From assembly GCA_046483505.1 (NCBI GenBank), contig JAWODB010000330.1, positions 1 to 29,414 on the forward strand: DNA of 29,414 nt. Direction: 5' to 3'. Below the pieces are notes generated by a model. That model was not told where the DNA came from and searched no databases. It saw only the letters and a list, made by a program, of their open reading frames with translations. Origin of the DNA: BS750m-G62 sp046483505. GTDB lineage: Bacteria; Planctomycetota; Phycisphaerae; FEN-1346. Made by a program: the position numbers and the translations under genes. Every line of letters begins with the position of its first letter. Position 1 is the first letter of the stretch. Positions 1-9,500 of the stretch are shown here, one piece after another.

Positions 1-318
1 CACGACTACGTCGGCGCCCTCCGGGACGGGCGCGCCGGTCATGATGTGGGCGCAGCCGCCGGCCTCCACCGGCCGCGTCGGCACCGCGCCGGCGGGCACC
101 TCTTCGGTCACGGCCAGGAGCGCCGGCAGGTGGGCCAGGTCATCGGACCGGGCGGCGTAGCCGTCCATGGCGCTCTTGTCGAACGGCGGCAGGTCCATGT
201 CGCTGGCGACCGGCTCGGCCAGGACGGCCCCTGCCGCCTCCAAGACCGGCATCTCCTCAGCCTCCAGCCGGGGCGTATGCGCCAGGACCCGCCGAAGGGC
301 CTCTTCCGGTGAAATCAT
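1..318 (-). CDS. moeA: Molybdopterin molybdenumtransferase MoeA, N-terminal part (cut by left edge)
   Basis: MoeA inserts molybdate or tungstate into adenylylated molybdopterin, the last step in making the metal-pterin cofactor. Only the first 106 residues are in the window. They start MISPEEALRRVLAHTP and contain the family signature DMDLPPFDKSAMDGYA (about residues 40-55), followed by a GGCAHIMTGAPVPEGAD segment, which is typical of MoeA domains 1 and 2. The ATG at 318 overlaps the stop of the tungstate transporter ATPase gene (ATGA), so it is probably translated by coupling to it. Lying directly after a tungstate transporter and a formate dehydrogenase, this copy most likely serves tungsten or molybdenum loading of that enzyme. 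Whether it is a paralogue dedicated to tungsten cannot be told from this fragment. Confidence 0.93.
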   Translation of the reverse strand, partial: MISPEEALRRVLAHTPRLEAEEMPVLEAAGAVLAEPVASDMDLPPFDKSAMDGYAARSDDLAHLPALLAVTEEVPAGAVPTRPVEAGGCAHIMTGAPVPEGADVVV

Positions 319-1355
319 GCCCCTCTCCCTCCATAGACCGCCACCGCGAATGCCTTGAAGATGACCGCCACCGTCTGCCCCAGCGCCAGCCCCATCTCCC
401 GCAGCGACTGCTCGGTCACCACCGCCACCATCGGCACGCCGACGTCCACGGTGACCCGGACGCTGTGGCCCTGGACCGCCAGGGCCGCCACGCGGCCGAA
501 GAGGGTGTTCCGGGCGCTGGACGGCGGGGGGCCGGGTCGGTCCCGTGCGGCCGGGCGGCTGAGGATCACCGAGCGGGGATCGATGACCACGTGGGCCGGG
601 CCCCGCAGGTCGGTCGCCACGTGCACCACGCAGCCCGGGGCGATCGCCATGACCGGTTCGCCGGCCTGCTCGACGATGGTCCCGGCAAAATGGTTGTCGA
701 TCGGCGTCTCGGTCAGCCGGCCGGCGACCAGCCCGAGCGAGCGGTCCGCCAGGCGGTAGGCCGCAGCCAGGCGATGGGTGGCCAGCATCACGCTCCGTCC
801 TTCTCGGGGCAGGCGGGCCAGGGCCCGTTCAATCACGTCGGCGTGCTGGGCGTCGATGCCGGCCATCGGCTCGTCCAGGAGCAGGACCTCGGCCTCGACG
901 GCCAGCGCCCGCGCCAGGGCGACCCGCCGACGCTGGCCGGCCGAGAGGTATCGGGCGGGCCGGTCCGCGGCCTCCGCCATGCCGACGGCGTCCAGGGCGG
1001 CCGAGGCGCGACGCCGGGCCTCGCGCCGGCCCACCCCCCGCGCCGAGAGGCCGTACGTCACATTGGCCAGGGCGGTCGTCGCGAACATCCAGGGCTCCTC
1101 GTGGACCAGGACCACGTGCCGACGCAGCGCGGCGGCGTTTCGCGCGTTGACCGTCCGGCCCAGCAGGACGATCCGGCCCGTCGTCGGCGGTTCCAGGAGC
1201 GCCAGCACCGAGAGCAGCGTGGTCTTTCCGCTGCCGTTCGGTCCGACGACGGCCGCGATGGTCCCGCGCGGCAGGTCGAACCGCTCGACCTCGAGAACCC
1301 GGCGACCGGCGTACGCCTTGGTCAGGTTGCGGACGTCGATCGCGCTTGCCGTCAC
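315..1355 (-). CDS. tupC: Tungstate ABC transporter, ATP-binding protein with TOBE domain
   Basis: This is the 346-residue ATPase of an oxyanion importer. Walker A GPNGSGKT lies at about 38-45, the signature LSAGQ at about 137-141, Walker B VLLLDEP at about 157-163, and the H-loop in ATH. The C-terminal 65 residues (from about SARNTLFGRVAAL) look like a TOBE/Mop-type oxyanion-sensing domain, as in ModC and TupC. The start is GTG at 1355, overlapping the permease stop as GTGA; the reading frame stays open further upstream, but only inside the permease gene. The Q-loop position reads VHEEPW rather than the usual VFQxP, so the glutamine that normally contacts the metal ion appears to be replaced. 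Assignment to tungstate rather than molybdate comes from the neighbouring TupA-type binding protein. Confidence 0.9.
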   Translation of the reverse strand: MTASAIDVRNLTKAYAGRRVLEVERFDLPRGTIAAVVGPNGSGKTTLLSVLALLEPPTTGRIVLLGRTVNARNAAALRRHVVLVHEEPWMFATTALANVTYGLSARGVGRREARRRASAALDAVGMAEAADRPARYLSAGQRRRVALARALAVEAEVLLLDEPMAGIDAQHADVIERALARLPREGRSVMLATHRLAAAYRLADRSLGLVAGRLTETPIDNHFAGTIVEQAGEPVMAIAPGCVVHVATDLRGPAHVVIDPRSVILSRPAARDRPGPPPSSARNTLFGRVAALAVQGHSVRVTVDVGVPMVAVVTEQSLREMGLALGQTVAVIFKAFAVAVYGGRGA

Positions 1356-2050
1356 GCCCGTTCTCCGCCGCCGTGGAGCCAAAGGAAGATCAGGTTCACG
1401 CCCAGGGCCACGATCATCAGGACAATGCCCAGCGCGATGCCGAGCGCCACGTCGCCCTTGGCGGTTTCCAGGGCGATGGCGGTGGTGACGGTCCGCGTGT
1501 AGGCCCGGATGTTCCCGCCGAGCATCATGCTGATGCCGACCTCGCCGAAGACCCGTCCGAACCCCGCCACGACGGCCGCCAGGTACCCCCGCCGGCCCTC
1601 CGAGAGCAGGGTGCGGGCGGTCCGGCACCGGCCGGCTCCCAGCGTCTGGGCCGTCCGGCGGACCCGCGGATCCAGCCCCTCGGTCGCCGCGTGGGCCAGG
1701 GCCGTCACCAGCGGAAGGGCCAGCGCGAACTGGCCCAGCACGATGGCCGACCGCGTGTACAGCAGGCCCCATCCGCCCAGCAGACCTTGCCGGGAAAGGA
1801 TCGCGTAGAAGACCAGGCCGATCAGCACGGTGGGCACCGCCATGAGGGCGTGCAGGACCGTGGTCAGGAGGCGTTTGCCCCGGAACCGCGCCAGGCCGAT
1901 GGCCAGTCCCAGCGGCAGCCCCGCCCCCGTCGCCAGGACCGTCGAGGCCGACGCCACACCCAGCGAGACCATCACCGCCCGGTACACCTCGGCGTCCAGC
2001 GACCCGAGCAACCGGAGGGCCTGGAGAAACTGGTCGAGTGTCCAATTCAT
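1352..2050 (-). CDS. tupB: Tungstate ABC transporter, permease protein
   Basis: This 232-residue inner-membrane protein has about five hydrophobic segments, with helices around VMVSLGVASASTVLATGAGL, LLTTVLHALMAVPTVLIGLV, IVLGQFALALPLVTALA and a C-terminal ALGIALGIVLMIVALGVN. The cytoplasmic EAA-like coupling loop is recognisable around TAQTLGAGRCRTARTLL. The stretch GFGRVFGEVGISMMLGGNIRAYTRT is characteristic of TupB/ModB-type permeases. The ATG at 2050 overlaps the upstream tupA stop (ATGA), and its own stop overlaps the GTG of tupC. It would form the translocation pore of the TupABC importer. Confidence 0.92.
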   Translation of the reverse strand: MNWTLDQFLQALRLLGSLDAEVYRAVMVSLGVASASTVLATGAGLPLGLAIGLARFRGKRLLTTVLHALMAVPTVLIGLVFYAILSRQGLLGGWGLLYTRSAIVLGQFALALPLVTALAHAATEGLDPRVRRTAQTLGAGRCRTARTLLSEGRRGYLAAVVAGFGRVFGEVGISMMLGGNIRAYTRTVTTAIALETAKGDVALGIALGIVLMIVALGVNLIFLWLHGGGERA

Positions 2051-2931
2051 GGCGTGTCCGGCGAGGCCTTCGGCGCGTCCGTCGGCGCGGCGTCCGGCAC
2101 GGCCGTCGGCTGGAACAGCCCCTCGCCGTCGACCTGAAAGTCCCCGATGAGGCGCTGGCCCCGGGGCGAGGTGACCCACCCGACGAGGGCCATCGCCCCG
2201 GCGTAGTTCACGTCCGGGTGCCGGGCGGGATTGACCGCGATGATGCTGTATGGGTTCCGGAGCACGGGGTCGCCCTCGAAGCGGACTTCCAGGTCGATCT
2301 TGTCCCGCATGGCCAGATACGTGCCGCGGTCCGAGAGGCAATAAGCCCGCTTCTCGTCGGCGAGCAGGAGCGTGGCGCCCATGCCCTGGCCGACTTCCAG
2401 GTACCACGGGCCGGCCGGTTCGATACCCGCCTCGGCCCACAGGGCCCGCTCTTTCTTGTGGGTGCCGGAATCGTCGCCGCGGGAGACGAACGGGGCCTCG
2501 GCGCGGGCGACGGCGGCCAGGGCGTCGGCGGCCGAGTCGGTCTCAGCCACCCCGGCCGGGTCTGCCGCCGGACCCAGCAGGAGGAAATCGTTGACCATGA
2601 CGGCCCGACGATTGACACCGTACCCCGCCTCGATAAAGGCCGCCTCGGCGGCCGGGGCGTGAACCAGCAAGACGTCCGCGTCGCCGTTGCGGCCCAGGGC
2701 GAGGGCCCGGCCGGTTCCCACCGGCACCACGCGGACCTCGGCCCCGAACCGCGCCTCGAAGGGTGGAAGCAGGCGGTCCAGGAGCCCGGAGTTCTCCGTG
2801 CTGGTGGTGGTGGCGAGGCGAAGGGTCCCCAGGCCGCTCGGCTCCGGCACCGGCGCCTCGTCACACGAGGGCGTCAGATGGGCGGCCAAAAGGCCACCGA
2901 GCACCAAGGCCGTGTAAGCCATGCGTCTCAT
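2047..2931 (-). CDS. tupA: Tungstate-binding periplasmic (lipo)protein
   Basis: This is a 294-residue solute-binding protein. The N-terminus (MRRMAYTALVLGGLLAAHL) is a signal peptide, and a cysteine at about 23 in LTPSC could be a non-canonical lipobox. The mature part opens with LRLATTTSTENSGLLD; the TTTS motif (about 41-44) is the signature of TupA tungstate-binding proteins and is absent from ModA and WtpA. RGDDSGTHKKE further on is also typical of this family. Selectivity for tungstate is therefore well supported by family knowledge, though not proven here. The ATG at 2931 overlaps the fdhD stop, and its stop overlaps the start of tupB. In context it supplies the metal for the formate dehydrogenase encoded just upstream. 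Confidence 0.92.
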   Translation of the reverse strand: MRRMAYTALVLGGLLAAHLTPSCDEAPVPEPSGLGTLRLATTTSTENSGLLDRLLPPFEARFGAEVRVVPVGTGRALALGRNGDADVLLVHAPAAEAAFIEAGYGVNRRAVMVNDFLLLGPAADPAGVAETDSAADALAAVARAEAPFVSRGDDSGTHKKERALWAEAGIEPAGPWYLEVGQGMGATLLLADEKRAYCLSDRGTYLAMRDKIDLEVRFEGDPVLRNPYSIIAVNPARHPDVNYAGAMALVGWVTSPRGQRLIGDFQVDGEGLFQPTAVPDAAPTDAPKASPDTP

Positions 2932-3773
2932 GGCGTGGTCTCCCCCGGCTGTTGGGTGTCCGCCGCCAGGCCAAGGCGCCCCGGGGCCGTATAGGCGTTC
3001 ATCCGCCCGCGGCGAGCAAAGCCGACGACCGTCAGGTTCGCAAGGCGAGCCAACTCGATGGCTCGCGAGGTAGTCGCTCCCCGGCTGACGACCACGGGCA
3101 GGCCGGCCCGGGCGGCCTTGGCCACGATGTCGGCGCTGGCGCGGCCGGTGGTCAGAATCGCCCGCTCGCCGAGCGGCACCCCTTGCAGCAGACACCGGCC
3201 GATGGTCTTGTCGACGGCGTTGTGCCGGCCGATGTCCTCCGCAAACGCCGAGAGGCTCTCCCCGTCGGTGGCCGCGGCAAGGTGCACGGCACCCGTGTCG
3301 CGAAACAGGGCGGAGGCGGCCGCCATCTCGCTGAGACGCTCGAGCAAGTCCTCGGGACGGAACGCGGCGTCGCTGTGCGACGGCGGCAAGGCCTCGTCTC
3401 CCGCCGACGCACCGCCGCCGCAGCCGGACGTGATCGAGAGCCGCTCGCGAAACGTCACCAGGCGGTCGGGGTCCACGTGGCCGCGCACCTCGACCCGCGC
3501 CAGGTCCGGCGCGACAGCCACGTCGGCGATCGCTTCGGGCCCATCGAGCACACCCTCCGAGACGAGGAACCCGGCCGCCAGGGCCTCCAGCGAGTCGGGC
3601 AGGCAGTTGATCCAGAGCAGCGGCCTTGCGTTCACGACAAGTTGCACGCGATGTTCGACCGCGACGACGTCGCGCGACGCGCCGCCGGCTCCCCTTCCGG
3701 CGGGGCGCGGCGGCCCGACGCGCCGCACGGGCACGTCGCGCAGGAGACCGCGGGACGCTGGCGATCCGGTCAT
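2928..3773 (-). CDS. fdhD: Formate dehydrogenase accessory sulfurtransferase FdhD
   Basis: FdhD passes sulfur from a cysteine desulfurase to the metal cofactor of formate dehydrogenase, which is needed for activity. The 281-residue product has the conserved FAEDIGRHNAVDKTIG block and the LTTGRASADIV and PVVVSRGATTSRAIELA segments. The usual CxxC sulfur-relay motif is reduced: around residue 118 the sequence is SGCGGGAS, with one cysteine and a glycine at the second position. The start at 3773 overlaps the fdhA stop (ATGA), tying synthesis to that of its client enzyme. The first ~35 residues are rich in arginine and glycine and poorly conserved, so a later start cannot be excluded. Confidence 0.93.
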   Translation of the reverse strand: MTGSPASRGLLRDVPVRRVGPPRPAGRGAGGASRDVVAVEHRVQLVVNARPLLWINCLPDSLEALAAGFLVSEGVLDGPEAIADVAVAPDLARVEVRGHVDPDRLVTFRERLSITSGCGGGASAGDEALPPSHSDAAFRPEDLLERLSEMAAASALFRDTGAVHLAAATDGESLSAFAEDIGRHNAVDKTIGRCLLQGVPLGERAILTTGRASADIVAKAARAGLPVVVSRGATTSRAIELARLANLTVVGFARRGRMNAYTAPGRLGLAADTQQPGETTP

Positions 3774-6481
3774 GGCTTGGCGGCCGAACCAGGTTCGATG
3801 CGGACGGCGCAGACCTTCAGTTCCGGGATCTTCGCTATGGGGTCCAGCGCCGCAATCGTGAGGCGGTTGGCCGGCGCCTCGCGGTAATGGAACGCCAGGA
3901 ACGTGGTGCCGGGCGCCACGCGCTCCGTCACGCGGGCGGGCAACTCGATCTCGCCGCGACGCGAGGCCACGCGGACGGTGTCGGAATCGGCGATGCCGAG
4001 GCGCGCCGCGTCGTCCGGGTGGATCTCGATCGCGCCGACCGAAACGAGTTTGTCGAGCACGTCCGACCGCCGCGACATCGTGCCCGTGTGGAAGTGCTGG
4101 AGGATGCGGCCGGTGGAAAGCACGAACGGGTACGCCTCGTCGGGCAGTTCCTTCGGAGGCATGAACTCGACCGCGTGGAACTTGCCGAGGCCGCGCGCGA
4201 ACGTCCCCTTGTGCAGGTACGGCGTGCCGGGGTGGTCGGCGTCGGGGCACGGCCACTGGAGGCCGCCCGCCTCGAGCCGGTCGTAGGTGATGCCGCCGTA
4301 AGACGGGGTCAGCGAGGCGATCTCGTCCTGGATGGCGGACGGATGGTCGTAGGCCATCGGATAACCCATGCGGCCGGCGAGGTCGCACAGGATCTGCCAA
4401 TCCGTGCGTGCCCGGCCCGGCGCGTCGACGGCCTTGCGGACCCGCTGAACCCGCCGCTCGGTGTTCGTGAACGTGCCGTCCTTCTCGGCGAAGGAGGCGG
4501 CGGGCAGGACCACGTCGGCCAGGGCGGCCGTCTCGGAGAGGAAGATGTCCTGGACGACGAGCAGCGCCAGGTTCCGCAGCCCCTTCTCGACGTGATTCGT
4601 GTCGGGGTCGCTGAGCATGGGATTCTCGCCCATGACGTAGAGGGCCTTCAGGTCGCCGTCGGCGGCGGCGTTCAGCATCTCGACGACCGTCAGGCCGGCA
4701 TCCGGGCTGAGCGTCGCGTCCCAGCCCTTCTCGAACTTCTCCCGGCTCGCCGGGTCGGTCACCTTCTGATAGCCGGGATACACGTTGGGCAGGGCGCCGA
4801 GGTCGCAGGCGCCCTGGACGTTGTTCTGCCCCCGGAGGGGGTTCACGCCCGTGCCGGGCCGGCCGATGTGGCCCGTCAGCATCGCAAGGTTCGCCAGGCT
4901 GAGGACGTTGTCCGTCCCGGTGGTGTGCTGGGTGATGCCCATGGAATAGACGATGGAGGCGGCGTCGGCCGCGGCGTAGGCGCGGGCCGATTCGACGATC
5001 TTCCCGGGCGGCACGCCGGTGATCTTGGCGGCCATCTCGGGCGTGTACGGTTCGACGGCCCGGCGGAGATCCTCGATGCCTTCGGTCCGCTCGGCGATGA
5101 AGGCGTCGTCCTGGAGCCCCTCGGCCAGGATGACGTGCATCATGGCGTTGATGAGGGCGACGTCCGTGCCGCCCTTCTGCTGCATGTGGACCCGGGCGAA
5201 CTCGGTGAGTTCGATGGTCCGCGGGTCCGCCACGATGAGGGTCGTCTTGCCGGAAAGGACGGCCCGCTTGACGGCCGCGCCGATGATGGGATGGCACTCG
5301 GTCGTGTTGGACCCGATGACGAAAATGGCGTCGGCCTGTTCGAACTCGTCGATGGAATTGGTCATGGCGCCCGAGCCGAACGCCCGTGCCAGGCCGGCCA
5401 CGGTTGAGGCATGGCACAGCCGCGCGCAGTGGTCCACGTTGTTCGTGCCGAGGACCGCCCGCATGAACTTCTGCATGAGGTAGTTTTCTTCGTTGGTGGT
5501 CTTGGCGGAAGAGAGGCCGCCGACGGCGTCGGCCCCGTGGGCGTCGCGGATCTCCCCGAGCCGCCGGGCCACCAAATCGAGCGCCTCGTCCCACGTGACG
5601 GGGACGAGGTCGCCCTCCTTGCGGATGAGCGGGTCGGTCAGGCGCTGCTCGTGGCCGATGAAGTCGGCGCCGAACCGCCCCTTGACGCACAGCAGGCCCT
5701 TCGAGACGCCCAGGCCGGGCTCGCCGGTGATGTGGACCACCCGGCCGTCATGGATGTTCAGCACGATCGTGCACCCGCACCCGCAGTACGGGCAGATGGT
5801 GGGCACCTGCTCGAACTCCCACGTCCGCCCTTCCCCCTCTCGTCCGGCGGCATACAGCGCCCCGGTCGGACAGACGTCGATGCAGTTGCCGCACTCGGCG
5901 CAGACGGACTCCTCGCGCGTCTGGTCCGGCGGCAAGGCGATGCACGTCTCGAAGCCGCGGCCGTAGAAGTCGATGGCGCCGGAGGCCTGGACCTCCTGGC
6001 ACACCTGCACGCACCGGCCGCACAGGATGCACTTCGACCGGTCGTACACGATGGCGGGGCCGTCCCGGACCGGCCGGGGCGGGACGGCCTCGCCGGCGAA
6101 ACGCGACTCCTTCACGCCGTACTCGTAGGCGTAGGCCTGGAGGTCGCAGGCGCCGTTCCGCTCGCACGTGAGGCAGTCGGCGGGGTGGTCCGAGAGGAGC
6201 AGTTCGATCAACAACCGCCGCATCCGGCGCAGGTGCGGCGTGTCGGTGCGGACGACCATCCCCCCCGCCACGGGGTACGAGCACGACGGCACCGGGCCGC
6301 GGGCCCCTTCCACCTCCACCACGCACAGGCGGCAGGAACTGGTGGGTTCGAGCCCCAGGGCGGGATCGTAGCACAGGTGCGGAATGTCGATGCCCAACTG
6401 CCGGGCCGCGTGAAACACCGTCGTGCCCGGCGGGACCGAGACCTCCTGCCCGTCGATGGTCAGGGTTACCTCGTCGGCCAT
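3770..6481 (-). CDS. fdhA: NAD(P)-linked formate dehydrogenase, catalytic alpha subunit (NuoG-type, Cys form)
   Basis: This 903-residue cytoplasmic enzyme oxidises formate to CO2, or runs the reverse reaction. It opens with a [2Fe-2S] domain (cysteines 37, 50, 53, 67), followed by a His-Cys3 cluster site (HPADCLTCERNGAC, 99-112) and two ferredoxin-type [4Fe-4S] motifs (C151-C161 and C194-C204). The molybdopterin oxidoreductase domain then begins with its own cluster (C230, C233, C237, C265). The active-site stretch HCARLCHAS places cysteine at 356, followed by His357, where many homologues carry selenocysteine. The C-terminal part contains the cofactor-binding dinucleotide domain. No Tat signal is seen. 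The ATG at 6481 was chosen because the MADEVTLTIDGQEV start matches the ferredoxin fold; the long open frame upstream of it has no domain support. It is expected to form a complex with the NuoE- and NuoF-like products encoded upstream. Confidence 0.95.
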   Translation of the reverse strand: MADEVTLTIDGQEVSVPPGTTVFHAARQLGIDIPHLCYDPALGLEPTSSCRLCVVEVEGARGPVPSCSYPVAGGMVVRTDTPHLRRMRRLLIELLLSDHPADCLTCERNGACDLQAYAYEYGVKESRFAGEAVPPRPVRDGPAIVYDRSKCILCGRCVQVCQEVQASGAIDFYGRGFETCIALPPDQTREESVCAECGNCIDVCPTGALYAAGREGEGRTWEFEQVPTICPYCGCGCTIVLNIHDGRVVHITGEPGLGVSKGLLCVKGRFGADFIGHEQRLTDPLIRKEGDLVPVTWDEALDLVARRLGEIRDAHGADAVGGLSSAKTTNEENYLMQKFMRAVLGTNNVDHCARLCHASTVAGLARAFGSGAMTNSIDEFEQADAIFVIGSNTTECHPIIGAAVKRAVLSGKTTLIVADPRTIELTEFARVHMQQKGGTDVALINAMMHVILAEGLQDDAFIAERTEGIEDLRRAVEPYTPEMAAKITGVPPGKIVESARAYAAADAASIVYSMGITQHTTGTDNVLSLANLAMLTGHIGRPGTGVNPLRGQNNVQGACDLGALPNVYPGYQKVTDPASREKFEKGWDATLSPDAGLTVVEMLNAAADGDLKALYVMGENPMLSDPDTNHVEKGLRNLALLVVQDIFLSETAALADVVLPAASFAEKDGTFTNTERRVQRVRKAVDAPGRARTDWQILCDLAGRMGYPMAYDHPSAIQDEIASLTPSYGGITYDRLEAGGLQWPCPDADHPGTPYLHKGTFARGLGKFHAVEFMPPKELPDEAYPFVLSTGRILQHFHTGTMSRRSDVLDKLVSVGAIEIHPDDAARLGIADSDTVRVASRRGEIELPARVTERVAPGTTFLAFHYREAPANRLTIAALDPIAKIPELKVCAVRIEPGSAAKP

Positions 6482-6540
6482 GACACCATCCTTACTGCGT
6501 CGCCCACCGGCACCGCCTCGCCGAAGGCGGCGACGGCCGA

Positions 6541-6565
6541 GCGGGCCGGGGCGGGCCCGGCCCGC
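6541..6565 (-). other. Intra-operon hairpin between the flavoprotein gene and fdhA
   Basis: A perfect 10-bp GC stem (GCGGGCCGGG and CCCGGCCCGC) with a 5-nt loop begins one base after the TAA of the flavoprotein gene. No T-run follows, so it is not a canonical intrinsic terminator. A second, weaker hairpin lies at about 6512-6529. It sits in the only non-overlapping junction of the operon, which suggests mRNA processing, 3'-end protection or partial attenuation between the two segments. That role is inference. Confidence 0.6.
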
Positions 6566-6566
6566 G

Positions 6567-9500
6567 TTACTCCTCCAGGTCGCAGCGGAGGCAGCGGCGT
6601 GCCTCGGCGCAGGCGGCCCGGAGCGTATAGCCCTTGATGACCTCCTCGAAGTCGCCGCGGCGTTTCCTCGGCGACCGCGACCGGATGGGCCGGCGGCGCG
6701 CGGCGGCCTCGTCTTCCGGCTCGGCGGGCTTGCCGGGCGAGGCAATGCCGCGATCGGGCGGCAGGTCGCCCTTCCCGCCCAGGAAGATGTCGATGGCCTG
6801 GGCCGCACGCTGACCGGCCGCAATGGCCTCGACGATGGTGGCGGGTCCGGTGACGGCATCGCCGCCCACGAAGATGCCGCCGCCGGCATGCTGAGTCACC
6901 GGATCGGCCACCGCCCGGCCGCGCGAGACGACCAGGTGTCCGTCGGCGGCGGCGAACTCGAGTTCCGGCTGCTGTCCGACGGCCACGATCACGTCGTCCG
7001 CCTCGACCGTCTGTTCGGCGCCTTCCCTGGGAACGGGTCGGCGCCGGCCGCTTTCGTCGGCCTCTCCGAGTTCCATCTCGGCGCAGCGGACGGCCCGCAC
7101 GCGGCCGTCTTCGGTCAGGATTTCGATGGGCGTGACCAGGAAGCGGAGATCGACGCCCTCCATGACGGCCTCCTCGATCTCGTCGCGGAGGGCGGGCATC
7201 TCCTCGCGCGTGCGGCGGTAGAGGATGCTCACGGACGCGGCGCCGAGGCGCAGCGCGGTGCGCGCCGCGTCGATGGCCGCGTTGCCCCCGCCGATCACGA
7301 CGACCCGCCCCGGCGTCTCGCCGAGTTGACCCATGGCGGCCCGACGGAGGTAAGCGATGGCGTCGTGGACGCCCCGGCTGTCTTCACCCGGGATATCGAG
7401 ACGGTAACTGCGGTGCGCCCCCGCCGCGACGAAGACGGCGTCGTACCCCTCCCGGCGGAGCGCCTGGACGGAATCGACCCGGCGGCCGGTCTCGATGTCG
7501 ACGCCGGCACGGCGGATGTAGTCGATGTCGCGCTCCAGCACGTCACGGGGCAAACGGTACTCGGGGACGCCGACCGCCAACATCCCGCCGATCGTGTCGA
7601 GGGCCTCGAAGACCTTGACCTCCCGGCCCATGACGGCGAGGAAGTAGGCGGCGGTCAGCCCGGCCGGACCGGACCCGATGACGGCCACGCGGCCGCGCCT
7701 CGGTCCCTGCCACCGGGGCGGCGTGCCGGCGTCTTTCACGCGATCGGTCACGAAGCGTTTCAGGTGGCGGATGGCCACCGGTTCGTCCACGTCGCCCCGC
7801 CGGCAGAACATCTCGCACGGGTGGTGACACGCCCGGCCGCACACCGACGCCAGCGGGTTCCGCCGACGGATCACGTCGAGGGCGTCGGCAAAACGGCCCT
7901 CGGCAATCAGGGCAACGTACTCCGGCACGTTCACGTGGGCCGGACAGGCGCTCGCGCACGAGACCGGCGCGAGGACCTCGCACGCGTGCGACGGGCACCG
8001 CTTCTCCCGGATGTGGATCTCGTACTCGTGGCGGAAGTGGCGGAGCGTCGAGAGGACGGGGTTCGGCGCGGTCTGGCCCAGTCCGCAGAGCGACGCTTCC
8101 TGGATCATCTCGCCGAGTTCCACCAGGCGGTCGAGGTCTTCCATCTCGCCCTCGCCGCGGCAGATGCGCTCCAGGATCTCGAGCATCCGCTTGGTGCCGA
8201 CGCGGCACGGCGCGCACTTGCCGCACGATTCCTTCTGGCAGAAGTCCGTGAAGAAGCGGGCGATGTCCACCATGCAGGTGGCCTCGTCCATGACGATCAG
8301 GCCGCCCGACCCCATGATGGCGCCGACCTCCTTGACGGAGTCGTAGTCGATGGGCAGGTCGAGGTAGCGGGCCGGCACGCATCCGCCGGACGGTCCGCCC
8401 ATCTGGGCGGCCTTGAACGTGCGCCCGCGCGGGATGCCCCCGCCGATGTCGAACACGATCTCGCGAAGCGTCGTGCCCATCGGCACTTCCACGAGGCCCG
8501 TGTTGTTGACCTTGCCGGCCAGGGCGAAGATCTTGGTGCCCTTCGAGCCGTCCGTGCCCACGCTGGCGAAGGCCTCGGCACCGTCGGCGAGGATGCGCGG
8601 CACGTTGGCCCACGTCTCCACATTGTTGATGTTGGTCGGCTTGGCGGAGAGCCCGCTTGTGGCCGGGAACGGCGGGCGGGGGCGCGGCATGCCGCGCCGG
8701 CCTTCGACCGAGGCGATCAGGGCCGTCTCTTCGCCGCAGACGAAGGCGCCGGCCCCTTGGCGGATCTCGATGTCGAAATCCACACCCGTGCCGAGGATGT
8801 TCTCGCCCACCAGGCCCGCCTCCCGCGCCTGGGCCAGTGCGACCTCGGTGTGTTCGATCGCGATGGGGTACTCCGCCCGCACGTAGATGACGCCGCGGGA
8901 GGCGCCGATGGCGAAGGCGCCGAGGAGCATGCCTTCGATCACCAGGTGCGGGTCCCCCTCCAGCAGGGCCCGGTCCATGAAGGCGCCCGGGTCGCCCTCG
9001 TCGGCGTTGCAGATGATGTATTTCTCGTCGCCCGGCGCCTGGCGGGCCAGTTGCCACTTGCGGCCGGTGGGGAATCCGGCGCCGCCCCGCCCCCGGAGGC
9101 CCGAGCGGGTGACCTCGCCGACGACCGCCTCCGGGTCTCCGGAGGCCAGCGCCTTTGCCGCCGCCGCGTACGCGCCGTGGGCGACGGCGTCCTCCAGGCT
9201 TCTCGGGTCCACCACGCCGCAGTGCTTCAGCACCCGTCGCGTCTGATGCTTGAAGAAGGGAATCTTGCTGCGGCGCGAGATGGTGCGGCCGCCGGCCGAG
9301 GCGCACAGCCGCCGAATGACCTTGCCGCCCAGGACCGTCTTCTCGATGATCTCGGCGGCGTCCTCGGGCGTCACCCCCTGGTAGAAGATCTCTTTCGGAT
9401 CAATGACCAGGGCGACGGCACCGGCGCAGAAGCCGTGACATCCGACACGGACGACGCGGACGCGGTCGGCCAGGTTCCGTGTCCGGACCTCGGCCTCGAG

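Noticed and set aside
315..2045. A 576-codon minus-strand frame running through the whole transporter ATPase gene and well upstream
   Set aside because: The upstream part has no family features and lies on the permease gene in another frame; the GTG at 1355 overlapping the permease stop gives the true start.
6541..6565. Intrinsic terminator within the operon
   Set aside because: No T-run after the stem; fdhA must be expressed with its partner subunits.
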